A DNA stretch of 64,000 bases from Palsa-739 sp036512155 (GCA_036512155.1 DATCBD010000028.1:3660-67659); one strand, 5' to 3'. Shown: positions 43,038-52,537, numbered from the stretch's first letter. Numbers and translations: made by a program. Notes: generated from the sequence alone by a model not told the origin.

Positions 43038-43759
43038 CCGAAAACGCCGAGCGTGCGCAGCCGCGCGTGCGCACGGAGGCGAAGCTCGCTCTCGAGTCGC
43101 AGCGCAGCGGCCGCGTCGGGCGCCGCGGCGCGGACGGTCACCGTGGCGTTGCCGTCGAGGCCAGTGACGGCGACGGCCGCGTCGCGCTCCTCGGCCACCT
43201 CGTCCCGCAGCGCACCGACGGCCGCATCGAGGTCGCAGGTGAGCGGCAGCTGGACGGTGATCTCCGCGAACGTCTCCCGGTTGCGGATGGAGGAGTTGAG
43301 GATGGTGTCCGAGGCGAGCTTGTCGTTCGGCACGACGAGCCGTGACCCGTCAGTCGTGCGGATGAACGTGTACGTCAGGCCGATGTCCTCGATCACGCCG
43401 TCGACGCCGCCGTAGCTCACGCGGTCGCCCAGCCTGATGGGCTGCGTGAGCGCGATGAGGATGCCGGCGACGAAGTTCGCGAGCGTGCGCTGCGAGGCGA
43501 ATCCGACGATGAGGGCGAGCACGGCGGAGGACGCCAGCAATCCGCCGGCGACGGCGCGCACCTCGGGAATCACGAGCAGCGCCGAGAAGAAGCCGATGAC
43601 GAGGATCGCCGTGCTGATGGCGCGCCGCAACACGCGGTAGCGCGTCATCGCCTCCGGCGGCAGCGTGCGCCGGCTGAGCCACCAGCCGACAACGCGCTCG
43701 ACCAGCCACACGGCGGCGAAGACTGCGGCGGCGATGACGATGCGGTGCCAGAACGGCAT
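43034..43759 (-). CDS. MscS-family mechanosensitive channel
   Basis: 241 residues with three or four N-terminal membrane helices. The pore helix and beta domain entry read LALIVGFASQRTLANFVAGI and TQPIRLGDRVSYGG, followed by VPNDKLASDTILNSS; the short C-terminal domain ends at LRTLGVFG. It releases solutes on hypo-osmotic shock. Upstream of the PBP and moeA genes on one strand; 9 bases separate it from the DUF2203 stop. Confidence 0.87.
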   Translation of the reverse strand: MPFWHRIVIAAAVFAAVWLVERVVGWWLSRRTLPPEAMTRYRVLRRAISTAILVIGFFSALLVIPEVRAVAGGLLASSAVLALIVGFASQRTLANFVAGILIALTQPIRLGDRVSYGGVDGVIEDIGLTYTFIRTTDGSRLVVPNDKLASDTILNSSIRNRETFAEITVQLPLTCDLDAAVGALRDEVAEERDAAVAVTGLDGNATVTVRAAAPDAAAALRLESELRLRAHARLRTLGVFG

Positions 43760-43768
43760 GCGGCCTTC

Positions 43769-44188
43769 CTACTTCGACGCCGGCTCGTCCAACTCTTCCA
43801 CCGGCCGCCGGCCGGCGAAGCCGTCCTCAATCCGGTGCCAGTAGCGGATCTCGTCCTCCCCGAGCCCCCAGCACAGAAGCACGGTCTCTCCCTGGTGAAG
43901 CGCCGGAAAGTCGATCAGCCCCTCATCCACGTCCTTCACCTCGGCGCCGTGCTCGGCGATCGCGTCGACGGCGTGTGCGAGCGAACGGGCCTCGCGCTCG
44001 ACCGCAGCGCTCGCGTCGGCGAGCACGGCCGGCGGGATGCCACCGCCGTTTCCACGGATGCGGCCCTCGAGCTCCTCCTGCTGCGCGAGCGCCGCGATGT
44101 GCGCGCGGCGGTGCTCGACCATCCGCTCGACGAGCGGGCGGACGTGCTCGAGCTCGGCGTTCGCCTCCTCTGGACTGAAGTGCTTCAC
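43769..44188 (-). CDS. DUF2203 family protein
   Basis: 139 residues. HFSPEEANAELEHVRPLVERM at the start and GLIDFPALHQGETVLLCWGLGEDEIRYWH near the end are the DUF2203 signature; the middle is helical and coiled-coil-like. Function unknown. Start GTG 44188 is preferred to an in-frame start at 44224 because TAGGCT lies 7 bases upstream and the longer form would overlap the divergent CPBP gene. Confidence 0.78.
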   Translation of the reverse strand: MKHFSPEEANAELEHVRPLVERMVEHRRAHIAALAQQEELEGRIRGNGGGIPPAVLADASAAVEREARSLAHAVDAIAEHGAEVKDVDEGLIDFPALHQGETVLLCWGLGEDEIRYWHRIEDGFAGRRPVEELDEPASK

Positions 44189-44211
44189 GGTCCACAGCCT
44201 AGGATCAGCGC
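44189..44211. promoter_or_regulatory. Bidirectional leaderless promoter DUF2203 / CPBP protease
   Basis: 23 bases between divergent GTG codons. Minus strand TAGGCT (44201-44196) with 7 bases to the DUF2203 start; plus strand TAGGAT (44200-44205) with 6 bases to the CPBP start. The hexamers share the TA at 44200-44201. Confidence 0.55.
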
Positions 44212-44877
44212 GTGGATCGCGCACGCCTCGCCGCGTGGACGGGCCTCGTCGGCCTCCTCGCGGCGCTCAACTACGCCGCACGGTTCTCCGGCTCGAGCAG
44301 CACGTCGAGCAACGCGCACAACGACGTCTACAGCTACTCGACGTTCGCAGGCGGGCTCATCGTCTACCTCGTCTGGTTGGGGGCAGTCCTCTGGATCGCA
44401 GCCGGCCGGCGAGACCTGCTTGCGCTTCGACTCCCGCGCTCGCTGCCACGCGCCGCAGGCCTGGCGGTCGCCGCCGTGGCTGCCATCTATCTGATCGAGG
44501 CGATCGTCTCGGTCATCCCGCTGCCGGAGAGCCCGGGCAAAGAGCAGGGGCTGACGCCGACACACTGGGAGCCCGCCCACGCGGGCGCGTTCGCCGCGAA
44601 CGTCATGCTCTACGCGCTCGTCGCACCGGTCGTCGAGGAGCTGACGTTCCGCGGGCTGGGACAGTCGCTGCTCGCCTTCCTCGGACGCTGGCCGTCGATC
44701 GTCGTCGTCGGCATCAGCTTCGGCCTCGCGCATGGACTCGTGGAGGCGCTGCTCGTCCTCGTTCCCTTCGGCATCACGCTCGCGTGGCTGCGCGACCGCA
44801 CGAAGAGCGTCTACCCGGGGATGATCGTGCACGGGCTCTTCAACGGCGTCGCGCTCGCCGTGGCCGTGCTGACCTAG
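44212..44877 (+). CDS. CPBP family intramembrane metalloprotease
   Basis: 221-residue integral membrane protein of the CAAX protease and bacteriocin-processing (Abi/Rce1) family. Catalytic motifs: VVEELTFRG near 142, SFGLAHGL near 165, and IVHGLFNGV near the C-terminus, giving the Glu-Glu, His and His/Asn set. Six to eight hydrophobic segments. Substrate unknown. GTG start. Confidence 0.85.
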   Translation: MDRARLAAWTGLVGLLAALNYAARFSGSSSTSSNAHNDVYSYSTFAGGLIVYLVWLGAVLWIAAGRRDLLALRLPRSLPRAAGLAVAAVAAIYLIEAIVSVIPLPESPGKEQGLTPTHWEPAHAGAFAANVMLYALVAPVVEELTFRGLGQSLLAFLGRWPSIVVVGISFGLAHGLVEALLVLVPFGITLAWLRDRTKSVYPGMIVHGLFNGVALAVAVLT

Positions 44878-44880
44878 CTC

Positions 44881-45426
44881 CTAGTCGTCCTCTTCCTCTT
44901 CGAGCTCCTCGACCTCGTCCTCGTCGCCGTCCTCGACCTCGGCGAACTGGTCCGGGGTGACCTCATCGAGGAAGTTGCGGAACTTCGCCACCTCCTCGTC
45001 CAGCCGGTCCTGGTCGATCTCCTCGCCCTCGAACTCGATCGCCGACTCCTCGATGACGCGGTCGGCGGCGAAGATCGGCGCCTCTGCGCGAATCGCGAGC
45101 GCGATCGCGTCCGACGGTCGCGAGTCGATCTCGATCTCGCCGCCGTCCTGCTGCAGCGTGATCTGCGCGTAGAACGTGTTCTCGCGCAACTCCGTGACGG
45201 TGATGCGGATGATCTGGGCGCCGAGCTGCTCGAGCATGTCGCTCAGCAGGTCGTGCGTCATCGGCCGCGGCGGCGCCTGGCTCTGCAGCTTCATGAGAAT
45301 CGCCGCCGCCTCGGGATGCCCGATCCAGATCGGGAGGAACTTGTTCCCGTCGGCGGTCTTCAACAGGACGATCGGCTGCTTGCCGACCAAGTCGAAGCTG
45401 ACGCCGTAGATGAGCATCTCCTGCAT
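44881..45426 (-). CDS. Bifunctional nuclease family protein (DUF151)
   Basis: 181 residues. The DUF151/BFN domain covers residues 1-135: VLLKTADGNKFLPIWIGHPEAAAI, THDLLSDMLEQLGAQI, and the signature EIDSRPSDAIALAIRAEAPIF. It is followed by a UVR-like helical part and a strongly acidic tail of Glu and Asp. Plant homologues have DNase and RNase activity; the bacterial role is unsettled. Confidence 0.87.
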   Translation of the reverse strand: MQEMLIYGVSFDLVGKQPIVLLKTADGNKFLPIWIGHPEAAAILMKLQSQAPPRPMTHDLLSDMLEQLGAQIIRITVTELRENTFYAQITLQQDGGEIEIDSRPSDAIALAIRAEAPIFAADRVIEESAIEFEGEEIDQDRLDEEVAKFRNFLDEVTPDQFAEVEDGDEDEVEELEEEEDD

Positions 45427-45507
45427 CCTCGACCTCGGACCGAATATAGCTCAGGGCCCCGCGCCGAAACCCGTATCCACGCCGTGCTCGTCACCGTTCA
45501 GCCCGCG

Positions 45508-45755
45508 ATGAGCGCTCACCGGCTCGAGGACATCGAGGCGTTCGAGGCGATCCGCAGGACGCCGACACTCGCAGCATCATCCTGCGGATGTCGGCGCTGT
45601 CGCGGAATGGCAGTCTTCCCTCCTTCCTCCAGCAGGTCGCCCACGACCGCGGCCTCGGCGAGGAGACGAAGGGTCAGGTGATCGAGCTCGCCTCCGACCA
45701 TGCCTTCCTGCTCGCTGCCGAGGAGTACCTGCGGCGCACCCAGCGCGCCCATTAG
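45508..45755 (+). pseudogene. Small broken ORF, probable frameshift
   Basis: Two frames read like one protein. From ATG 45508 one frame gives MSAHRLEDIEAFEAI; from about 45558 the frame one base back gives DADTRSIILRMSALSRNG and runs to TAG 45753-45755 with a helical, charged C-terminus (LASDHAFLLAAEEYLRRTQ). The second part alone has an ATG at 45588 (55 residues). Either a frameshifted gene of about 80 residues, a sequencing error, or a short real ORF. No family recognised. The rest of the 354-base gap between the DUF151 gene and tRNA-Ile shows nothing else. Confidence 0.4.
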
Positions 45756-45780
45756 CCCGCGCTACAATCGCTGGCCGCGC

Positions 45781-45854
45781 GGGCGATTAGCTCAGTTGGT
45801 TAGAGCGCCGCTCTGATAAGGCGGAGGTCCGTGGTTCGAATCCACGATCGCCCA
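45781..45854 (+). tRNA. tRNA-Ile (anticodon GAT)
   Basis: Acceptor GGGCGAT pairs with ATCGCCC, D arm GCTC/GAGC, anticodon stem CCGCT/GGCGG with loop CTGATAA (anticodon GAU), T arm CGTGG-TTCGAAT-CCACG, discriminator A. CCA is not encoded. Confidence 0.96.
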
Positions 45855-45865
45855 TCCCGCATCCT

Positions 45866-46627
45866 TCAGGTCAGCAGCAGGCCCGCCATGCGGCGGCGTG
45901 CGAGCCAGATCCCGAACGCCCCGAGCGCGACGAGGTACGCGGCATTGAGGAGGTTCGTCGGGCCGACCGTGCCGAGCGTGAGCGAGCGCACGAGCACGAT
46001 CGCGTTGTAGAGCGGCGAGAAGCGCACGACCCACTGGATCGCGACCGGATACACGCTCAACGGATAGAACGTCGCGCTGAAGAGGAACATCGGCAGCTGC
46101 ACCAGCTGCACCATGTCGAAGTCCTGCCAGCTGCGGATGAAGGTCGACGCGCCGATGCCCATGCCGGCGAAGCCGAAGCCGACGACCAGCGCTGCCGGCA
46201 GCGCGAGCAGGCCCCACCAGGAGTGGATGAGCCCGAGCGACGCGGCCGTGACGACGAAGCCGGCCGCGTACAGCAGCCCGCGGAACTGCGCCCATGACGT
46301 CTCGCCGAGCGCGACGTCGGTCGGACCGAGCGGTGTCGCGAGTATGGCGTCATACACCTTCGCGTAGCGGAGCTTCCAGAACACGTTGGTGGTGGCGTCG
46401 TAGATGGCGCCGTTCATCGCCGACGACGCGAGCAGCGCCGGTGCGATGTAGCTCGCGTACGAGACCCCGTTGACGCGGCCGACGTAGTGGCCGAGGCCGA
46501 AGCCGATCGACGCGAGGTAGAAGAGCGGCTCGAACAGCCCGCTGAAGATGATCAACCACGAGCGGCGATAGACCATGAGGTTGCGCTCGAAGAGGAGATG
46601 CGCGCGCGTACCGGCGAACGTCGTCAC
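45866..46627 (-). CDS. ABC-2 type transporter permease (second)
   Basis: 253-residue permease with six hydrophobic segments; FERNLMVYRRSWLIIFSGLFEPLFYLASIG is typical of NodJ-like ABC-2 exporters, with FSATFYPLSVYP near the C-terminal half. GTG start overlaps the stop of the first permease (GTGA). It forms a heterodimeric exporter with its neighbour and the ATPase; daunorubicin- or Nod-factor-like exporters have the same arrangement. Substrate unknown. Confidence 0.83.
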   Translation of the reverse strand: MTTFAGTRAHLLFERNLMVYRRSWLIIFSGLFEPLFYLASIGFGLGHYVGRVNGVSYASYIAPALLASSAMNGAIYDATTNVFWKLRYAKVYDAILATPLGPTDVALGETSWAQFRGLLYAAGFVVTAASLGLIHSWWGLLALPAALVVGFGFAGMGIGASTFIRSWQDFDMVQLVQLPMFLFSATFYPLSVYPVAIQWVVRFSPLYNAIVLVRSLTLGTVGPTNLLNAAYLVALGAFGIWLARRRMAGLLLT

Positions 46628-47388
46628 AGCACGAGCCTCTTCGCGTAGCTGCGCTCTGCGAGCACGAGGCCGACGCCTGCGAGCGTCACGAGGTATGCGA
46701 CGTGGACGAGTGCCATGCCCCACGTCACCGTTCCGAGCGTCAGGTGCCGTATGAGGTCGACTCCGTGCCAGAGCGGCGTCACGTATGCGAGCTGGCGCAG
46801 CCCCTCGGGCAGCCGCGACACCGGAAAGAACGTCCCCGAGAAAAGGAAGAGCGGGACGATGCCAAAGCGGAACAGTGCGGCGAACCAGCTGTCCTTCTTC
46901 GCCCACGCGGCGAAGCCGGCGATCGGCGCGCTGAACGCGATGCCGATGAGGATCGCCACCGGCCACGCGAGGATCGCGTACGCAGAGTGCAGCGCCCCGA
47001 ACGCGGCGAGGATCGCGAGGTAGATGCCGCTCGACGCCGCGACCCGCGAAGCGAAGTAGAGCTGGTGGCCGAGGAGGACGTCGCGGATCCGCAGCGGCGT
47101 CGCGAGCATCGCGTGGTATACCCGCGTCCAGCGAATGGATGCCATCACCGGATAGGTGGCCTCGAACGACGCGATTTGCATGGCGACCGCAGCCAGCATC
47201 CCCGGTGCGACGAACGAGATGTACGACACGCCGAGGGGATGCGCACCGTGGTTGACGAGCTTGCCGAGCCCGACGCCGAGCGCGGTCAGGTACAGCACCG
47301 GATTGAGCACGCTCGAGACGACACTTCCCCGCCACACGCGCCGGTACGACGCGACCCAGTGCTCGTATGCCCGCAGCGAGCCCGTCAT
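46624..47388 (-). CDS. ABC-2 type transporter permease (first)
   Basis: 254 residues, a diverged paralogue of the next gene: HWVASYRRVWRGSVVSSVLNPVLYLTALGVGLG at the start, FSGTFFPVSRLPEGLRQLAYVTPLWHGVDLIR later. Six hydrophobic segments. ATG shares one base with the ATPase stop (TGATG); the adjacent GTG one codon earlier is also possible. Confidence 0.83.
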   Translation of the reverse strand: MTGSLRAYEHWVASYRRVWRGSVVSSVLNPVLYLTALGVGLGKLVNHGAHPLGVSYISFVAPGMLAAVAMQIASFEATYPVMASIRWTRVYHAMLATPLRIRDVLLGHQLYFASRVAASSGIYLAILAAFGALHSAYAILAWPVAILIGIAFSAPIAGFAAWAKKDSWFAALFRFGIVPLFLFSGTFFPVSRLPEGLRQLAYVTPLWHGVDLIRHLTLGTVTWGMALVHVAYLVTLAGVGLVLAERSYAKRLVL

Positions 47389-48317
47389 CACTCGATGAGG
47401 GTTCGGCCGGTGAGGCGGAGGAAGACGTCCTCCAGCGTCGAGCGGCGCACGAGCACGCTCATCGGATGCAGCCGCTCGTGCGCGAGCGGGACGAGCGCGT
47501 CGCCGTCGTCGGTGTAAAGCAGGATCCGGTCCGGCAGCACCTCCACGCGCGCCGCCCGTCCGTCGAAGACGTCGGCCTCGATCGTCGGCGCTTCGCCCGC
47601 AAAGCGGAGCTCGACCACCTCGCGCGTCGACAGCCGCTGGATCAACTCGATCGGCGACCCCTCCTCCGCGATCGTGCCCTGGTGCATGATCACGAGCCGG
47701 TCGCACAGCTGCTCGGCCTCGTCCATGTAGTGCGTCGTGAGGACGAGCGTCACGCCCTGCTGCTTCAGCCGAAAGAGGCGGTCCCAGACGACGTGGCGCG
47801 CCTGCGGGTCGAGCCCCGTCGTCGGCTCGTCCAGTAACAGGACGTCGGGGTCGTTCACGAGCGACCGCGCGATCGTGAGCCGCCGCTTCATGCCGCCGGA
47901 GAGCGGCTCGACCGGGTCGTCCGCACGCTCCGAGAGCTGCACGAACTCGAGCAGCTCGTCCGTCCGCACGCGCAGCTCTTTCCGGGACAGGCCGAAGTAG
48001 CGGCCGTAGATGACGAGGTTCTCGCGCACCGTGAGCTCGAGGTCGAGCGTGTCGAGCTGCGGGACGACGCCGAGTCTTCCGCGGATCGCCGGGCCGTCGC
48101 GACCGGGATCGAGGCCGAGGACGCGCAGCGTGCCGGCGGTGATCGGCGAGACGCACCCGATCATGCGCATCGTCGAGCTCTTGCCCGCACCGTTCGGCCC
48201 GAGGAAACCGAACGCCTCGCCCTTGCGGACGTCGAAGTCGATCGCGTCGACAGCGGCGAGAGCGCCGAAACGCTTCGTCAGACCGCGTGCGTGGATGAGC
48301 GCGCCGTTGTCGGACAC
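47388..48317 (-). CDS. ABC-2 exporter ATPase (NodI/DrrA-like)
   Basis: 309 residues. Walker A GPNGAGKSS, signature EPLSGGMKRRLTIARSL, Walker B VLLLDEPTTGLDP, switch His in TTHYMDEAE; the C-terminal regulatory extension of about 90 residues is typical of DrrA/NodI. GTG start. Ten bases upstream of it lies the parB stop on the same strand, so it may be read with parAB. Confidence 0.9.
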   Translation of the reverse strand: MSDNGALIHARGLTKRFGALAAVDAIDFDVRKGEAFGFLGPNGAGKSSTMRMIGCVSPITAGTLRVLGLDPGRDGPAIRGRLGVVPQLDTLDLELTVRENLVIYGRYFGLSRKELRVRTDELLEFVQLSERADDPVEPLSGGMKRRLTIARSLVNDPDVLLLDEPTTGLDPQARHVVWDRLFRLKQQGVTLVLTTHYMDEAEQLCDRLVIMHQGTIAEEGSPIELIQRLSTREVVELRFAGEAPTIEADVFDGRAARVEVLPDRILLYTDDGDALVPLAHERLHPMSVLVRRSTLEDVFLRLTGRTLIE

Positions 48318-48326
48318 GCTCCGACG

Positions 48327-49167
48327 TTACATGCGGTCGGAGGCACGCTCCAGCGCTTCCGCGATCTCTTCCAGCTCGTGCTCGTCGGCGAACACGAGCT
48401 CGACGCGGCCGCTCGACACCTTCGCGTGGAAGCCTGTCAGCCGCTGCAGCGCATCGCGCACGCGACCGGCGAGCGCCGGGTCGACGGACGTCGCGCGCAC
48501 GCGCGGCTTCTGCTTCGCGCCGGCCCACTTCGCACGCTGCTCGGCGACGCGCACCGACAGCCCCTTCTGCACGATCTCGCGCGCAAGCCGGCGACGCCCT
48601 TCGTGATCGGGAACGGCGAGCACCGCGCGCGCGTGACCTTCGGTGAGCTGGCCGCGCTCGACCATGCCGAGCACGTCGTCCGGAAGGTCGAGCAGGCGGA
48701 TCCGATTCGAGACCGACGGCTTCGACCGGCCGACGCGCTCTGCCACCTCACCGAGCGAGAGGGAGAACTCATCGATGAGCACCGCATACGCGCGCGCCTC
48801 CTCCACCGCGGTGAGCTGCTCGCGTGCGACGTTCTCGACGAGCCCGAGCAGGAGCGTGTCGCGGTCGTCGGTCTCGCGCACGACCGCCGGAACCGTCTGA
48901 CGCCCGGCTTCACGCGCCGCGCGCCAGCGGCGTTCGCCGGCGACGATCTCGTAGCCGCCGGCGGTGCGCGGCCGCACGAGCAGCGGCGAGATGACGCCCT
49001 GCGACCGGATCGACTCCGCGAGCCCCGATCCCGCTTCGCCGTCGAAGCGCTTGCGCGGCTGACGCGGGTTCGGGTGAATCGCGTCGACCGACAGCTCGAT
49101 CAGCTCGGGCGAGCCCGGCTCAAGGCCGCCGACGAGAACCTCGAGGCCGCGACCGAGACCGCGTCTG

Positions 49168-49184
<17 letters not shown>
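48327..49184 (-). CDS. parB: Chromosome partitioning protein ParB (Spo0J)
   Basis: 285-residue CTPase and centromere-binding protein. N-terminal RRGLGRGLEVLVGG contacts ParA, then the ParB/sulfiredoxin core with NPRQPRKRFD, GERRWRAAREAG and LLGLVENVAREQL, and the helix-turn-helix GEVAERVGRSKPSVSNRIRLL. The start must precede RRGLGRGL; TTG 49184, 17 bases inside the parA end, is the only nearby NTG. No parS-like 16-mer was spotted in the window, though I could not search exhaustively. Confidence 0.92.
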
Positions 49185-49929
<745 letters not shown>

Positions 49930-49967
49930 TGTTGCTTCAAGGCCGGACAGGGAAGAATGCGACCGAC

Positions 49968-50462
49968 ATGCTCAGGCTGGCCCTTCTGCTGAGCGCGGCA
50001 ACGCTTGCCGGGGCGACCCCGCAGGCGCTCTTGACGAAGCTCCTGAAGACCCCGATTCGGGCCGCCGAGCTCCCGGGCGGCTTCTCGCACGCGCAGGCCG
50101 AGAAGCAGGCCTTGAGCGCGAATGCCCGCAAGTACCACGCTGTCGGACTGGTCGACGTCGCGCTGAAAGGCCCGGACGCCGAGGACGCCTTCGCCTGGAT
50201 CGTCTTCCCGAACCACGCCGACGCGATCGGCGACCTCGACAATCCCGTGGTCGGAAACGGCGTCCAGGTCGTCAACACGGTTCCCAGGATCAAGGAGAGC
50301 CTCATCCTCACAGGGACCCTGAACGGCAAGAAGGTCACGGACGCGGCCGCGGTGGTCGGCAACGTGCTCGTGCAAGGGGTGGTGGCGTCCTCGAAGGTGC
50401 GCCTACCGACCGCGATCATCCTGCTTCACGCCGCGATCGCGCACCTGCAGAAAGTCCGCTAG
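49968..50462 (+). CDS. Putative secreted protein, unknown function
   Basis: 164 residues. The N-terminus MLRLALLLSAATLAGATPQA is a short signal peptide; the rest has alternating strands with AWIVFPNHADAIGDLDNPVV and LILTGTLNGKKVTDAAAVVG, and a last hydrophobic helix (AIILLHAAIAHL). I do not recognise a family. It sits alone on the plus strand between parA and rsmG, where most genomes have no gene. ATG 49968 chosen so that the signal is N-terminal. Confidence 0.6.
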   Translation: MLRLALLLSAATLAGATPQALLTKLLKTPIRAAELPGGFSHAQAEKQALSANARKYHAVGLVDVALKGPDAEDAFAWIVFPNHADAIGDLDNPVVGNGVQVVNTVPRIKESLILTGTLNGKKVTDAAAVVGNVLVQGVVASSKVRLPTAIILLHAAIAHLQKVR

Positions 50463-51031
50463 GCCAGCGGGCGCTTCTTCGGCATGCCGGCCCGCCGGGG
50501 GAACCCGGGTGGCGTCGGCGCGAGCTTCCGCAAGACGACGAGGCCGTCGCGTTCTTCCGGGACGTCGCCGCCGAGCAGGGAGGAGACGCGCGCGACCATC
50601 GACAGGTCCGCGGATGCGCCGACCCACAAGATCGCGGCACCACCGGGGCGAACGAGCGACAGGCAGAGCTCAGCCGCGACGGGTGGCGGAGCCAGTGCCT
50701 TCGCGAGCGCGACGCCGTAGGTGTCCGGCTCCTGCTCCTCCGCGCGCCCCCAGACGACGCGTGCATTCGGCGGCGCCCACCGCTCGAGGAAGTCGCACTT
50801 GCGCCGCGACGCCTCGAGCAGCGTCACCTCGCGGTCGGGCAGCGCGAGTGCGATCGGTATCCCCGGCGAGCCGCCGCCGGAGCCGACGTCGACAATGGGC
50901 CCGTCGAACTGCCGCAGGAGCTCCGTCGCCCGCAGCGCGTCGTCCACGAGCATCGACCGCGCTTCCGCCTCGTCGCGCAGCCCGGTCAGCCCCGGCGTCG
51001 CGAGGACGGCCCGGAGCCAGTCGTCAGTCAG
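50459..51031 (-). CDS. rsmG: 16S rRNA m7G527 methyltransferase RsmG, probable CTG start
   Basis: Methylates G527 of 16S rRNA. VDVGSGGGSPGIPIALALP is the SAM motif, followed by VTLLEASRRKCDFLERW and the GRAEEQEP region. The usual N-terminal helix and TxxRDxxE motif are encoded as LTDDWLRAVLATPGLTGLRD upstream of the first ATG (50953). The only NTG that includes them is CTG at 51031, overlapping the jag end by 8 bases; from there the protein is 190 residues. An ATG start would remove 26 residues. Confidence 0.85.
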   Translation of the reverse strand: MTDDWLRAVLATPGLTGLRDEAEARSMLVDDALRATELLRQFDGPIVDVGSGGGSPGIPIALALPDREVTLLEASRRKCDFLERWAPPNARVVWGRAEEQEPDTYGVALAKALAPPPVAAELCLSLVRPGGAAILWVGASADLSMVARVSSLLGGDVPEERDGLVVLRKLAPTPPGFPRRAGMPKKRPLA

Positions 51032-51698
51032 CGGGGACGACGACGACGTAGCGGTTTGGCTCCGTGCCGTCGGAGTGGGTCTCGACGCCCTCCTGCTCCT
51101 TCAGCGCGAGGTGCACGACCTTGCGTTCGACCGCCGTCATGGGGTCGAGCTCGACGGGGTCGCCGCTCGCACGAACCTGCTCCGCCGTTCGCAGCGCAAG
51201 CGACTCGAGCGTTGCGCGACGACGCTCGCGGTAGCCGGCGGCATCCACGACGACTTCCTTGCGCGGATCGTCGCCGCGGCGGTGCGAGATCGCGTTCATG
51301 AGGTATTGGATGGCGTCGATCGTCTGGCCGTGCCGGCCGATGAGAAGCCCGGCGTCGGCAGCGGTGACCGTCGCGACGAGCGACTCGTCGTCCTCGCGCA
51401 CGTCCAGCCGGCCGTCCACACCGAGGACGTGCGTCATACGCGTGAGCAGCGCGCGCAAGTCAGCCGCAGCGTCACTCTCGTCGATCGCCGTAGCCTCGAC
51501 TGCGTCAGCAGGGACCATCGCGACGACGCGCGCAGGCGCGTATCCGACTCCGAGGAGGCCGCGCTCGCCCTCGGAGACGACCTCGAACTGCACTGCCGTC
51601 TTGTCCAGCCCGGGATGGCGCAGCTCGAGCTCGCGGAGTGCCGCCCACTTCGCCTCGCCGACCGTCTCCCCTGTCGCCTCGACGGTCACGTTGCTCAT
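51024..51698 (-). CDS. khpB: RNA-binding protein KhpB/Jag
   Basis: 224 residues: Jag_N domain (VTVEATGETVGEAKWAAL), KH domain with GRHGQTIDAIQYLMNAIS, and R3H domain with DPMTAVERKVVHLALKE. Binds RNA and affects cell elongation in Gram-positives. ATG overlaps the yidC stop (ATGA), the usual neighbour. Confidence 0.9.
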   Translation of the reverse strand: MSNVTVEATGETVGEAKWAALRELELRHPGLDKTAVQFEVVSEGERGLLGVGYAPARVVAMVPADAVEATAIDESDAAADLRALLTRMTHVLGVDGRLDVREDDESLVATVTAADAGLLIGRHGQTIDAIQYLMNAISHRRGDDPRKEVVVDAAGYRERRRATLESLALRTAEQVRASGDPVELDPMTAVERKVVHLALKEQEGVETHSDGTEPNRYVVVVPAD

Positions 51699-52537
51699 CG
51701 CCTACGAGCCGCGCCTTTCTTCCGCCGCACCTTGCGCGGCTGGCCCGCCGGGCGAGGCGTCTCCGCCTTCGGCGTTTCCGGCGCCGCCGGCTTCGCGCCG
51801 TTGCCGTCGCTCCCGTCGTCCTTGGGCGGCGTGCGCGACGTCCGCTTGAAGAGATCCGGCGGAGGCGTCTTCGGCATCAACCGCCGCGTGATCAGCCCCT
51901 GCCCGACCGTCCACAGGTTCGTCGTCACCCAGTACAGGACGAGGCCGGCCGGGAAGCGCGCGATCACGAACACGAACACGAGCGGCATGAACATGAAGAG
52001 GATCCGCTGCGTCTTGTCCGCGGTCGCAGACATGTACAGCGTCGACATCATCTGGCTCGCGACGTACACGACGAGCAGCACGTAGCCGCCCCAGTGCGTC
52101 GTCGTGTGCGCGGCGATGGACGGGATGAAGTGAAGGAACGAGAGGCTGCCCGGGTGCTTCGCCGCCGGCTCGCGCGAGAACGTCTTGAGCGAGTAGTAGA
52201 GCGCAATGAAGACCGGCAGCTGGAACAACATCGGCAGGCACGAGGCCGCGGGGTTGATGTTGTTCTCGCGGTAGAACTTCATCAACTCTTCGTTCTGCTT
52301 CGCCTTGTCGCCCTTGTACTTCTTCTGAATCTCCTTCATCTGCGGCGCGTGGCGCTGCAGGCTCTGCATCGAGTGGATCTGCTTCACCGTCAGCGGGACG
52401 AGCAGCATCCGGACGACGATGGTGGTGGCCACGATCGCCCACGCCCACGGCAGGTGCAGCGTGCCGTGAAACCAGTCGAGAACGTGGCGCGCCACCGTCT
52501 CGAGCTGACCGATGATCGGGATCTTGAAGAGCATCAT
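51695..52537 (-). CDS. yidC: Membrane protein insertase YidC
   Basis: 280 residues. Hydrophobic segments at about 25-45, 100-115, 150-170 and 195-225; KEIQKKYKGDKAKQNEELMKFY is the conserved cytoplasmic hairpin, and NPAASCLPMLFQLPVFIALY the core helix. The C-terminal tail is basic (QPRKVRRKKGAARRR) and may contact the ribosome. Starts at ATG 52537 in an ATGA overlap with yidD; ATG 52534 is next. Confidence 0.93.
   Translation of the reverse strand: MMLFKIPIIGQLETVARHVLDWFHGTLHLPWAWAIVATTIVVRMLLVPLTVKQIHSMQSLQRHAPQMKEIQKKYKGDKAKQNEELMKFYRENNINPAASCLPMLFQLPVFIALYYSLKTFSREPAAKHPGSLSFLHFIPSIAAHTTTHWGGYVLLVVYVASQMMSTLYMSATADKTQRILFMFMPLVFVFVIARFPAGLVLYWVTTNLWTVGQGLITRRLMPKTPPPDLFKRTSRTPPKDDGSDGNGAKPAAPETPKAETPRPAGQPRKVRRKKGAARRR

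Noticed and set aside
40167..43415. 1082-codon open frame on the plus strand opposite moeA and the PBP
   Set aside because: Arg/Asp-rich low-complexity translation with no domain; antisense shadow of two well-supported genes in GC-rich DNA.
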